This document shows, piece after piece, positions 20,609-31,110 of a stretch of DNA of 64,000 nucleotides (the stretch's first letter is position 1; every line of letters begins with the position of its first letter). The stretch comes from Acorus gramineus (Eukaryota; Streptophyta; Magnoliopsida; Acorales; Acoraceae), in NCBI GenBank assembly GCA_030737835.1, contig CM060849.1, forward strand, positions 6,014,001-6,078,000, in the 5' to 3' direction. The notes under the pieces were generated by a model. That model did not search any database, was not told the origin of the DNA, and saw only the letters and a list, made by a program, of their open reading frames with translations. The position numbers and the translations under genes are program-made.

Positions 20609-23357
20609 TGTTATATATGTGTCACTTTTAACCTTCTGGTCACCGTTGGGACATTCTCGCAGTTTTTCAGTTTTTTTTGTTTTTCGATTGGAACTGCTAA
20701 AATCTTGGACTGTTAGCTATCGTCCTTAGTTTGAGGACTCTGATTGAAAATCTAACTGCATATTATGTGTCCTGGTGACATTCTAAGCCACTCGTAAAAG
20801 TTTCATCGAATTCCGGTAACGTCTCAGAATTTCACAGTTCCGGGGCGTATCCGGGTTTTGACCGAGCTAGAAGTCATTGGGAGAGTTGACTTGGTCAAAG
20901 TGGGCCCATGACTTGGTCAACCCCTTTTGTTTTTTTGTGTGGTTGGGTTGACCCAAGTCAAAACCCACTTAAGCCTCACTAATCCTCTCTTAACCCTAAT
21001 TTAACCTAATCTAAGTGGGGATTAACCTATAAGTGAGCAATATCTTCTCTCCCCCCACTATTCATCATCTTCGCCAATTTGATTTCTCTCCCCACCTCTC
21101 TCTTTTTCTTGATTTTGACCTAGCTAGAGGGGTTAAAATCAAAAGCACAAAGAAGAGAAAGGTTAGATCTCATCCCGATCTATCCACCGGTGGTCTCGGA
21201 TTCGAGTTCCCACGAGTATTGCCCCCTCTCTCACCCTCTTTTCTCCTCATATTTCAGTTGGTTTTGGGGAGAGGTGTTTCGGGGAGGTGTTGGTGGCATT
21301 TGGGGAGGTTTTGGGGAGATCTTGGTGTTGGTGGCCTTTGGGGAGGTGTTTCGGTGCGCGAAGAGCAACCGATCTTCCCCTTCCTTCCTCTCCTTCTTTG
21401 GGTAAGCCTTCTTTCCTTCCTTTTCTTGCTTAGATGCTTGTTAGGAGGATGTTTTTGAGTCGGGGTGGCTGTGGGTGGCGGAGGGTGGCCGTTGGTGGCG
21501 GTTGGTGGCCGTCGGGGTGGTGGAAGGGCTGTCTCGGGTAGGCTGTGCGGGCAGGCAGGCAGTGCTCGGGCAGGCAGGCAGCGCGCAGGCAGGCAGTGCT
21601 CGGGCAGCGTGGGCGTGCGCGCGGGTGGAGCTCGGTTTGGGCGCATGCGGGTAGCAGCGCGCGCAGGCAGGCAAGCGCAGGAGGTCAGGCGTAGGCAGGC
21701 AGGCATAGGCGGGCGAGCTACGGGCAGGCGCGCTGGGCACGTGCTGACGGGCTCACTGGGCGCGTGCGGTCGGGCGCGCTAGGCGCAGTGCGCGGCGTGC
21801 ACGCGGAGCGCTGCGCAGGGGCGCGTGGACGAGCGGGTGGTGTGCGGGTGCTGCGCAGGGGGCGTAGTGCGCGCAGGGCGAGCAGTCGGTGCGAGTGGGG
21901 AGTGTGAGCGGGCAGGTGTGCGGGCGCTGCGTTGGGGCGCAGTGCGAGCGGGTGCGCGTGCGGGGCGCTGCGCTGGGGCGCAGTGCGCGCGGGTGCACCC
22001 GGGGCTGGGCGAGCGAATGATGCGAGCGGGTGGTGCGCGCGGGGTGCGCGCGGGATGCGGCGATGGGCGCTGGGCGTGCTGGTGTGCGCGCGGGTTGCTG
22101 CGCTGGGGCGCAGTGAGCGCGCGGTGCACCGGTGGGGGGCTCGACAGGGTGTCCGGGCGTGCGGGGCTGGGCTCGGCAGGGCGTCTGGGTGCGCGGGCCG
22201 GGGCTCGGCTGTGCGCCCTAGGCGGGTGGCCTTGCGTGCGGCTGCCCAGGGGTTCGGGAGTGGGCCGGAGTGCTCGGGCTCGCGTGCGTACAGGCCGTAT
22301 GTACGTTTGCCCGAGTGTTGTGTATTTTAATGTATTTTTGGATTTATTTGTGTATTTTACTCACCAAATTGGTTACCCTATTTTGCAGATCTTGACGGAC
22401 GGTCGCGCGACGACCCAACTATCGGTGAGTGGGACAATCCAACCCAGTAGGGAGGTGTACTACTCATTTGAGAGTGTATTGTCCTCCCCTGGGGCACCAT
22501 GGATTTATATTAACTTGTTGAAATGTGTAATCCATGCAAGCATGATTAAAATGTAGTATGCATGCTACCCTAGACTTTATATGTTAGGGACTTGCACCCT
22601 TAGGATATGTGTAAGAGCCGTGCATCCTGTCACCTTGTTATCATGCTAGGAAGCCTCGGCCTATGCATGCGTCCTACTAGTTTAACTTATTAAATTAAAT
22701 GCTAGCATATGATTATTAGCATGCCTTGTATAATATTATAGGGAGGGGCCTTGCGAGGTCAACATTGAGACCCGGGCTAGGGTACTCCGTGTTCCTTGTT
22801 TGGTTGTCGGGATGTCCTATATCGGGACCTCACGCTGCCCTCCCAAGGTTTCTTTTCCCAATAATATTATAACCCTCATTAATTATTATTATATATGTTC
22901 CTCGTATCTTGGTTATGCGCCCTGGAGGAATTCTGAAGAATTCATGGCATTAGAGTTGTTATGATGTGTTGTCTGCGGATCCGAGTGGATCATATGCGAT
23001 GGATAGGCTGATCTGTTCCCTTCGTTGGATCCGTGTAGAGACTACCCCGGTGTTGGAAAGGCTGTCCCGTGCAGGGGCTCCCATCAGTAGGCACCTCCTG
23101 ATTTGGGACGGACTGTGCTGAATGTGGGGGTGGCCAAATGGCCTACGGAGTGGGGAGAGACTATAGGTGGACCAAGGGTGACCATCAGCCTAGTCAGTCC
23201 CAATATCCTATGTCACCATATTGAGGGGTGAGGGTGAGGGTGCGGTGGGTCGGCGATGTAGCGACCCACTGGTTTGTAAGTCCCAATATCCTATGTCACC
23301 TATTGAGGGGTGAGGGTGAGGGTGTGGTGGGTCGGCGATGTAGCGACCCACTGGATT
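20609..23357 (+). mobile_element. LTR-A, sense, 3'-truncated
   Basis: Starts TGTTATATATGTGTCAC inside LTR-B (left flank TTGTA). Carries the W-box cluster (about 20860-20990), a GC-rich block (21460-22310), the 36-nt exon-like segment (about 22389-22424), the 120-bp insert (22741-22860) and two hairpin modules. It stops after GCGACCCACTGGATTTGTG, where AT-rich unrelated DNA starts, so the acidic exon and tail are missing. Confidence 0.9.
22741..22860 (+). mobile_element. 120-bp insert in LTR-A
   Basis: Same sequence and same 11-bp direct repeat (ATAATATTATA) as the copy at 3645-3764. Further copies, several with diverged flanks, are at about 15371-15485, 25067-25182 (-), 42431-42545 (-), 54001-54116 (-), 56057-56172 and 61617-61732 (-). 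Confidence 0.6.
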
Positions 23358-23989
23358 TGTGGAGTTCTTTCCATTTTTGTGCCATTTTTGTGGCAACTCC
23401 ACAGGTTAGGGATTGAATAATCTTCAAAGTCATATTAAGGCATTACAAAAGAAATTAAAACAAATTACTTCCGCACACGAAATAACAATGGCAAACCCTT
23501 GAAATATTTTTTTTTACAAACTCTTCAAGAAACAACTCATTAACTTAGAAACCCATTTTTAAAGGGAAAAAAACCCTAACTAATAAAAAAAACAATAAAT
23601 GAATCAAAGCCCTAAATAAGAAAAATTTCATCAAGACTATGCTAAAAAAAAATATTATACAAACCCACCAAAAAAAAATACTTATAAACCCTATTTCAAC
23701 AAGCCACATATCCCTTCACATTCCTTCTTCAACAAGCCACATTTCCAATACTATTTCAACAAAGCCACATATACTACTTCAACAAGCCAAATATCTGTTT
23801 CAACACAAAGAAGGAACACATCCAAAGTTGCAAAATAAAATCACTTCAAAATAAAATTAATTTCCACATTTCTACTTCAAAATAACTGTAATTTGATAAC
23901 AAATAGATGTATATCAAAAAATTGAACACTCAAACCCTAAATAATAATTAAAAAAATGAAATCAAGAGTCTAAATAAATTGATAATGCA
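23358..23989. other. AT-rich spacer of unknown origin
   Basis: No gene seen. It opens with the inverted pair GTGGAGTT...AACTCCAC (about 23359-23402), which could be a transposon end. Near 23690-23815 the motif TTCAACAAGCCACAT recurs about five times at irregular 25-36 bp spacing. It is cut at 23989 by a solo LTR and probably continues at 27018. Confidence 0.5.
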
Positions 23990-26900
23990 TGTTACGCCCC
24001 AGGGCGGCCGTCCCCGGGTCGCGGCAAGTGTATACAAGATATCAGCAGTCTAAACAGGGAATCAATAAATCACTCTAAACAACAACTAAAACGACAACAA
24101 CACAGATGAAAGCAAGGCTGACATAACATATACATAGATGCGGAAGCTAAAAGACTGAGTTTGTAATCCAAAAACATACTACAGACTCGATACATAATCA
24201 AATGTCCCGTGAGAGCCAATATACACACATACATCCAAATAATACACAAACTGGGTGCCCAAGCACGGAAATATATATACATACAATCAAAAGGAAGGAT
24301 GTTGATGGCCTCAGAAACTCGCGGGACGTAGCGCTACTCCGCTACTGGTGCAGTCGCTCAGGGAGCTCCTCCTTCAAGTCCTCCTCAGTAATCACTGAAA
24401 AAATATTATGCGAGGGGTGAGCCACACGCTCAGTGAACAGCACAACCCATGCATCACAGTTATATTAACCACAATTAATCAACAACTAGCCTCAAAGTGG
24501 CATAACATAAATCCAGTAGTTCGTACATCGCCGAACCACCACACCCTCACCCTCACCCCTCAATAGGTGACATAGGATATTGAGACTTATAATCATCCAT
24601 ACACATCCATACACCCTCACCCTCACCCCTCAATAGGTGACATAGGATATTGGGACTGACTAGGCTGTTAATCACCCTTGGTCCACCGATAGCCTCTCCT
24701 CCACACCGTAGCTTACCTGGTCTACTCCCACTTTCAGCACAGTCCGAGTCCAAGATCAGGAGGTGCCTACTGATGGGAGCCCTCTGTCAGGATAGCCTGC
24801 TATTGCCTGGTCTACTCCCACATTCAGCACAGTCCGAGTCCAAGATCAGGAGGTGCCTACTGATGGGAGCCCTCTGTCAGGATAGTCTGTCTATGCTGAG
24901 GAGTCCCTACACGGATCCAACGAAGGGGAGAGAAACAGCCTACCCACACGCATATGATCCACTCGGATCCGCTGACAACACATCTCTACAACTCTAGTGT
25001 CTTGAATTCATCAGAATTCCTCCAGGGCGCATAACCAAGATGTGGGGACATGCATTACTGTAGACGAGAAAAGAAACCTTGGGAGGGCACCATGAGGTCC
25101 CGATATAGGACATCCCGACAACCAAACAAGGAACACGGAGCACCCTAGCCCGGGTCTCAATGTTGACCTCGCAAGGCCCCTTAATATTCCCTAAGGCATG
25201 CAATAATATTACCAGTGGCATTTAGTTTAACAAATTAAACTAATAGGAGCATACAAAGGCCGAGGCTTTCCTAGCATGATAACAAGGTGACAAGATGCAT
25301 GGCTCTTATACAACCTAAGGGTGCAAGTCCCTAACATACTCAGTCTAGGGTAGCATGCATACTACATATCAATCATGCCTGCATGGATTACATATTAAAC
25401 AGGTTAATATTAATCTATGGTGCCCCAGAGGAGGACGGTATACGCCCAAGTGCAAATAGAGCCTCCCTACTGGGTTGGATTGTCCCACTCACCGGAAATC
25501 GGGTCGTCGCGCGACCGCCCATCAAGATCTGCAAGACAGGTATCAACTTGGTGAGTAAAATCCACAAATACATCAAAATACACTAAAAATACATAACACT
25601 CAGGCAAACGTACATACGGCCCGTACGCATTCTAGCCCGAGCACCCCGACTCACTCCCGCACCCCCGGGCAGCCGCTCGCACGGCCACCCGCCCCGGGCG
25701 CACAGCCGAGCCCCGGCCCGCGCGCCCAGGCGCACTGCCGAGCCCAGCCTGCATGCCCGGACTCCCTGCCGGATCACCCCGGGTGCACCGCGCGCTCGCT
25801 GCGCCCCAGCGCAGCAACCCGCGCGCACACCCGCATGGCCCGCGCCCCGCGCCTCGCCGTGCACGCACACCCCGCGCGCACCCCCGCTCGCCTCGCCTCA
25901 CCACGCGCACACCCCGCGCCTGCGCCTCTGCCCAGCGCCCCAGCGCCCAGCACCCTCGCCCAGCATACCCGGCGCCCAACACAGCCAGCACGCCCAGCGC
26001 CCAGCACACCCAGCGTCCGCGCCACCCGAGCGCACGCCCGCGCGCATGTCCGAGCGCACGCGGGAGCGCGCCCTGCCACTGCACGCCTGCTGCGCCTGCC
26101 TGTGCTGCCTGCTGCCCGTGACAGCCAATCCCCCTGCCCGAGCTCCTCTACCACCAACCACCGGCCACCAATGGCCTCCGACCGCCCCCAACCACCACCG
26201 ACAGCCACCAGCCGCCCTCCACACACAACCCCACCCTCCTAACATGCATCTAAACATGAAAAAGGAGGAAAGAACCCTTACCCAAGGAAAGGAGAGGAAA
26301 GGAAGGGAACCGGAGGATCTTCGTGCACCGAAACGCCTCCCAACGGATCTCCACCACCAAGACCTCTTCCTACCTCAAATGGGGCTGAAAACAGGGGAGA
26401 ATAGAGGGGGTTAGAGGGGGCCAAACTTGTCGGAACTCGAATCCGAGAACACCGGGGGATAGATCGGGACCGGATCTAACCTTTCTATGCTTTGAGTTTT
26501 GAGTTTCAAGAACCCTAGGTGGCTCAAAACCAAGAAAAGGAGAGAGGGGGAGAGAGAAAATGAGTTGGGGAAGAAGATGAATAGTGGGGGGCAACTTTTA
26601 GATTTCACTTTAAATAGTCAACACTTAGATTAGGGTTTAAGTGAGGCTTTAAGTGGGATTTGACTTGGGTCAACCCAACCACACAAAAAAAAAAAAGGGT
26701 TGACCAAGTCATGGGCCCACTTTGACCGAGTCAACTCTCCCAATGACTTCTCGCTCGGTCAAAACCCGGATACGCCCCGGAACTGTGAAATTTCAGAAAC
26801 GTTACCGGAATTCGATGAAAATTTCGTGAGTGGCTTAAAATGGCACCAGGACACATAATATGCAGTTAGATTTTCAATCGGAGTCCTCAAACACAGGACG

Positions 26901-27012
26901 ATAGCTAACAGTCCAAAATTTTAGCGGTTCCGATCGAAAAACGAAAAAAACTCAAAAACTGCCAAAATGCTCCAATGGTTACCAGCAGGCAAAAAGTGAC
27001 ACATATATAACA
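23990..27012 (-). mobile_element. Solo LTR-A, antisense
   Basis: Left end TGTTACGCCCCAGGG, right end CACATATATAACA, 3.0 kb. Perfect TSD ATGCA at 23985-23989 and 27013-27017. It carries a direct duplication of about 85-90 bp (24718-24806 and 24807-24890), the 120-bp insert (25067-25182), a GC-rich block (25600-26160) and the W-box cluster (26650-26765). The acidic exon-like frame on the minus strand reads ITEEDLKEELPERLHQ-stop. Confidence 0.95.
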
Positions 27013-27017
27013 ATGCA

Positions 27018-27217
27018 ACAAGTGGAGGAACTCACAACCAAAAAGGAGGTGCTGGTACGGGGTGTTGTTGTATGTGCCGAAGGGGATGACGTGGATGGTG
27101 TGGGAGGAGGTGCCGGTAGGGGATGCCGTGGGGGTGAGGAAGGGGAGGAGTGCCTTCAGATCTGGGGAAAAAAAAAGACAAACAAAGAGGAAGGAGAAAG
27201 ACAAACAAAGAGGAAGG

Positions 27218-27257
<40 letters not shown>

Positions 27258-27611
27258 TGAGAAAAAAAAAACATATACATCAAATATTTGATGAACTTTA
27301 ACAAGAATCAAACAAACAAATAAAAAAAACTCACATTTTTGTTTCTAGGGATGTAATCTTCAGATCTGAAGGAGAAAAAAAAGAGAAGGGAAGAAAGAGA
27401 GGAAAGAGAGAGAGAGAGGGGAGAGAAAGAATGGCCAGATCTTGTGTTCGAGATGGGTTTTGTTGGTGACCGGCTGACCGGGTTAAGCTGTATGAATAGA
27501 AGTAAGTTTTTTTTTTTACTTTTTTTGATCTCCGTCGTTGGATCGATGGGCCAATGATCGGACGGCTTAAATCGAATCCCGCACGTCCACACAGCCCATA
27601 TGCTATCAATT

Positions 27612-27614
<3 letters not shown>
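27018..27614. mobile_element. One end of a Mutator-like element
   Basis: The last ~200 bp (GGTGACCGGCTGACCGGGTT ... CCCGCACGTCC ... ATGCTATCAATTCCC, then TA repeat) is a diverged relative of the right end of the 27647-47605 element (GTGACCGGGTAACCC ... CCTGCACGG ... ATATCAAATCCC, then TA repeat). It includes a GA microsatellite (27220-27255). The opposite end is not seen, so the extent is unknown. Confidence 0.55.

Positions 27615-27646
<32 letters not shown>
27615..27646. repeat. TA microsatellite between two element ends
   Basis: About 16 TA units. A similar run (47606-47632) follows the right end of the large Mutator-like element, so the repeat may be the target duplication or a preferred target. 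Confidence 0.9.
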
Positions 27647-27649
<3 letters not shown>

Positions 27650-28389
27650 ATTTGATATTATGCGGCTCATACGGGGTGAATTCCACCGTGCGGGATCAAA
27701 TTATAGCTGTTCGATCGGTGTTCCATAAATTCAATGACAAGATTTGATTTTAAAAAAAAGTGAAAAGTTGTGTGGAATCTGGGTTACCCGGTTACTCAGT
27801 CATCTGAAAAGACTTCCCATGTTCACTCTCTCTCCCCCCCTCATTTTCACTTTTTCATTTTTGTGAGATCTGGTGCTGAAGCTCCACCTTCATCACCTCC
27901 CATGACAAACCCCTCCTCCCGCGGCCTCTCCTCCTCTCGGTCACGGCATCCCCTCCCAGGGCCTCTTCCTCCAAGTCCCGGCACCCCCTCCCAGGCCTCT
28001 CCCTCCAAGTCCCGGCACCCACTCCCGCGGTCTCTTCCATCCACGGCACCCTCTCTCCCTTCCCCTCCCACGATACCACCTCCCGTCATCTCTTCTTTTT
28101 TCTTTTCAATTTTTTGGGATTTGCAAGTTTGTGAGATTTAATTTGTGTTTTGTTTATATGATATATTATCAATCTTTGCATTGTTTGATTTTTTTGATGC
28201 TTGACTAATGCTTAATGTGTATTTATCATGTATTTCAAACTGTAATTTATATTATCTCCATGAGTATTTTTAATCAACAATTGCTTTCACTTTTGGGAAG
28301 AAAATGTGCCTCATTTTTGTGTTAAATCTATTGAGATGAGATGTGCAGTTCACACACTTGAGCTTGAGTACCTACTTAACCTTTACAGC
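27647..28389 (+). repeat. Left TIR of the Mutator-like element, outer part
   Basis: Inverse match to 46860-47605. Includes a C-rich minisatellite (27900-28080) with about three units of CTCCAAGTCCCGGCACC against four in the right TIR. It is interrupted at 28389 by gypsy element A and resumes at 38625. Confidence 0.88.
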
Positions 28390-28664
28390 TGTTATATATG
28401 TGTCACTTTTTGCCTTCTGGTCACCATTGGAGTATTCTGGCAGTTTTTCAACTTTTTCTTTTTTCGATCGGAACCGCTAAAATTTCAGACTTTTGGTTAT
28501 CATCATGAGCTTGAGAACTCTGATTGAAAATCTAACTGCACATTATGTGTCCTGGTGCCATTTCAAGCCACCCACGAAAATTTCATCGAATTCTGATAAC
28601 GTTTTAGAATTTCGCAGTTCCGAATCGTATCCGGGTTTTGACTAAGCGAAAAGTCATTGGGAGA

Positions 28665-28703
28665 CTTTGACCAAGTCAAGTTTGACCCTTGACTTGGTCA
28701 AAG
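28665..28703 (+). promoter_or_regulatory. 16-bp inverted repeat built from W-boxes in LTR-A promoter
   Basis: CTTTGACCAAGTCAAG, a 7-nt loop, then its exact complement CTTGACTTGGTCAAAG. It contains several TTGACC/TTGACT motifs (W-box, WRKY binding). More follow at 28725-28745 (GGTTGACTAGGGTCAAAG). The cluster lies upstream of the likely start at CTATTCATC (28859) and recurs in all LTR-A copies but not in LTR-A2. Confidence 0.6.
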
Positions 28704-29766
28704 TCTTTTGTTTTCTAGTGTGGTTGGGTTGACTAGGGTCAAAGTGCACCTAAACCTAGCTTAACCTAAATTTTTTTCTAAGTGTAAGTGGTGTGTGAGT
28801 GTGTGTGTGGTGTGTGTGTGGCCCCTTTAAGTCCACGCCCACCAATAGTATCCCCCCCTATTCATCTTCTTCTCCATCTCTCTCAAGCTCTCTCATCTTC
28901 TCTCTTTTTCCCACTTTTGATCTAGTAAAGGTGGTTAAAAAGAAAAGCCATAGAAGGAGAAAAGGAAGGTATTGTCCCGATCTATCTTCCTATGGTCTCG
29001 TTTTCGATTTCTCCCTTGTGAAACCTCCTCTCATGGCACCTTTTCTCCTCTGTTTTCAGCCCCTCTTAGGCTGAGAAGCGGTCTTGGTAGTGGTGGCTTT
29101 GGTGGTGGCAAATCGGTGCGCGAAGAGCACCCAAAGATCCCTCCTTTCCTTTCCTCCCTTGGGTAAGCCTTCCTCCCCCTTATTTCTTGTTTAGATGGTT
29201 GTTTAGGAGGTGAAATGGGGTATGCATGGTATGCATGAGTGTTTGGGGCGTGGGAGGGCTGAGGGAGGTGGTGGGGTTGGCTTAGGCGCGCGTGCGGGGT
29301 CATCCGCTCGCGTGCGCGCGAGTCTGCGCGCACAGGCAGAGCAGGCGCGCGCAGTCGGGGGCGCTAGGCGAGTGCGCGCGCGGGCATGCGCGCGGACCGC
29401 TGCGCAGGGGCGCAGTGCGTGCGGCGTGCGCAGGGGTGAGCGCGGGGTGCTGCGCAGGGGCGCAGCACGCGCGGGTAGGCGCAGGGCTAGACGCACGGCG
29501 CGCGCGGGCAGAGGCGCGGCAGCGCGCCTGGGCGCGTGGGCTGGGGCGCGGCAGTGCGCCCGGGGTGCGGGGGTGCGCGCGTGCGTGCGCACCCGTGCGG
29601 GTGGCCGTGCGCATGGCTGCCCGGGGGTGCGGGAGTGTGTCGGGGCACTCGGACTCGCGTGCGTACGGGCCCGTATGCATGCTTGTCCGAGTGTTGGGTA
29701 TTTCTATCGTATTTCTTGTGTATTTGTGTATTTTTACTCACCATTTTGATTTCCCATGTCTTGCAG

Positions 29767-29802
29767 ATCTTGACGGGCGGTCACGCGACGACTCGGGTAT
29801 TG
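29767..29802 (+). other. 36-nt exon-like segment in the 5' LTR of element A
   Basis: CATGTCTTGCAG precedes and GTGAGTGG follows. With one base (G) carried from the upstream donor TTGG/GTAAGC at 29163, it reads DLDGRSRDDSGI plus one base. Joined to 30642 it keeps frame with the acidic segment. Confidence 0.55.
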
Positions 29803-30641
29803 GTGAGTGGGACAATCCAACCCAGTAGGGAGGCGTTCGATGCACGTAGTCGTGCATTGCCCTCCCCTGGGGCACCATAATTGCGTATTAATTTGTAATA
29901 AGTGTAATCTGTGCTATGCATGTCCATTATGTTGTATCCATACCACCATAGACTTTGCATGCTAGGAATATGCACCCTTATGTTGTGGATAGAGGCCTAT
30001 ACATCGGGATACCATGTTTCCATGCTAGGAAAGCCTCGACCTGCGCATGCTTCCCATTTAGTTTAATTTATTTAAATCAAATGCGAGCTTATGATTATTA
30101 GCATGCCTTAGAGAATATTATAACCGTGTTGTTATAATATATGTATCCCCGCATCTTAATTATGCGCCCTGGAGGAATTCTGAAGAATTCATGACATTAG
30201 TAGAGTTGCAATCGGTGTTGGCGGATCCAAGTAGATCGTATCCGTGTGGGTAGGCTATTCCTCTTCCCTTCGTTGGATCCGTGTAGGGACTCCTCAGCGT
30301 TAGACAGGCCGTCCTGACAGAGGGCTCCCATCAGTAGGTACCTCCTGATTGTGTTTCGGACTGTGCTGAATCGTGGGAGTAGACCAGGCGAGCTAAGGAG
30401 TGTAGGAGAGGCTATCGATGGACCAAGGGTGATTAACAGCCTTGTCAGTCCCAAAAGACTATGTCACCAGTTTGAGGGTGAGGGTGAGGGTGGGGTGGGT
30501 CGGCGATGTAGCGACCCACTGGATTGTATAGTTATTGGCACTTAGAGGCTATGACAACTTTGAGGTTAATATGAATTGTGATGCATGGGTTGTGCTATTC
30601 ACTGAGCGTGTTGCTCACCCCTCGCATATATTTTTCTCCAG

Positions 30642-30694
30642 TTATATCTGAGTCGGATCTGAAGGAGGAGCTCCCCGAGGCACATCAGCGGTAG
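30642..30694 (+). other. Acidic terminal exon-like segment in the 5' LTR of element A
   Basis: Follows TTTTTCTCCAG. In the phase set by the 36-nt segment it reads VISESDLKEELPEAHQR-stop (TAG 30692-30694). Ten other LTR copies keep this frame and stop while differing mostly at silent or conservative positions. No start codon upstream is secure, so a protein is not proven. Confidence 0.5.
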
Positions 30695-30993
30695 CGGAGC
30701 AGCGTCACGTTCTGCGTGTGAGAGGCCATCAGCATCCCCCTTTGATTGTATGTATTGTATTCCGTGCTTAGGCACATGTTTGTATTACATTTGGATGTCA
30801 TTTGTATATATTGGCTCTCACAGGACAGTTGATTATGTATCGAGTCTGTAGTATGTCTTTGAATTACAGATTCACTCTTTTAGCTTCCGCTATTTGTGTA
30901 TATATTATGTCAGCCTCTTTGTTGTCAGTGTTGATGATTGTTTAGAGTATATTATTGTCCTCTTGGATGGCCGCCCTGGGGCGTGACAAAAGT

Positions 30994-31005
30994 TGGTATC
31001 AGAGC
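30994..31005 (+). promoter_or_regulatory. Primer binding site of element A
   Basis: TGGTATCAGAGC, 5 bp after the 5' LTR end; initiator tRNA-Met type. Confidence 0.95.
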
Positions 31006-31110
31006 CTAGTCCTGTCAGAGCCAATTGTTTCTTTTTTTTCATAGAGATGAGTCCTAGAATTTCTATATGAGTATTCTGATCCTAGTGTCTGGTTTTCTTA
31101 GGTTGCTGAT

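Larger units (their letters stand above)
28390..30988 (+). repeat. 5' LTR-A of gypsy element A
   Basis: TGTTATATATGTGTCAC to GGGGCGTGACA. Contains a W-box cluster (28650-28745), a splice-donor-like TTGG/GTAAGC at 29163, a GC-rich block (29280-29690), the 36-nt exon-like segment (29767-29802), one hairpin module (about 30450-30525) and the acidic exon-like frame (30642-30694). It lacks the 120-bp insert. Confidence 0.94.

Noticed and set aside
27220..27255. GA-rich run as a promoter element
   Set aside because: Simple microsatellite; nothing downstream is supported as a gene.
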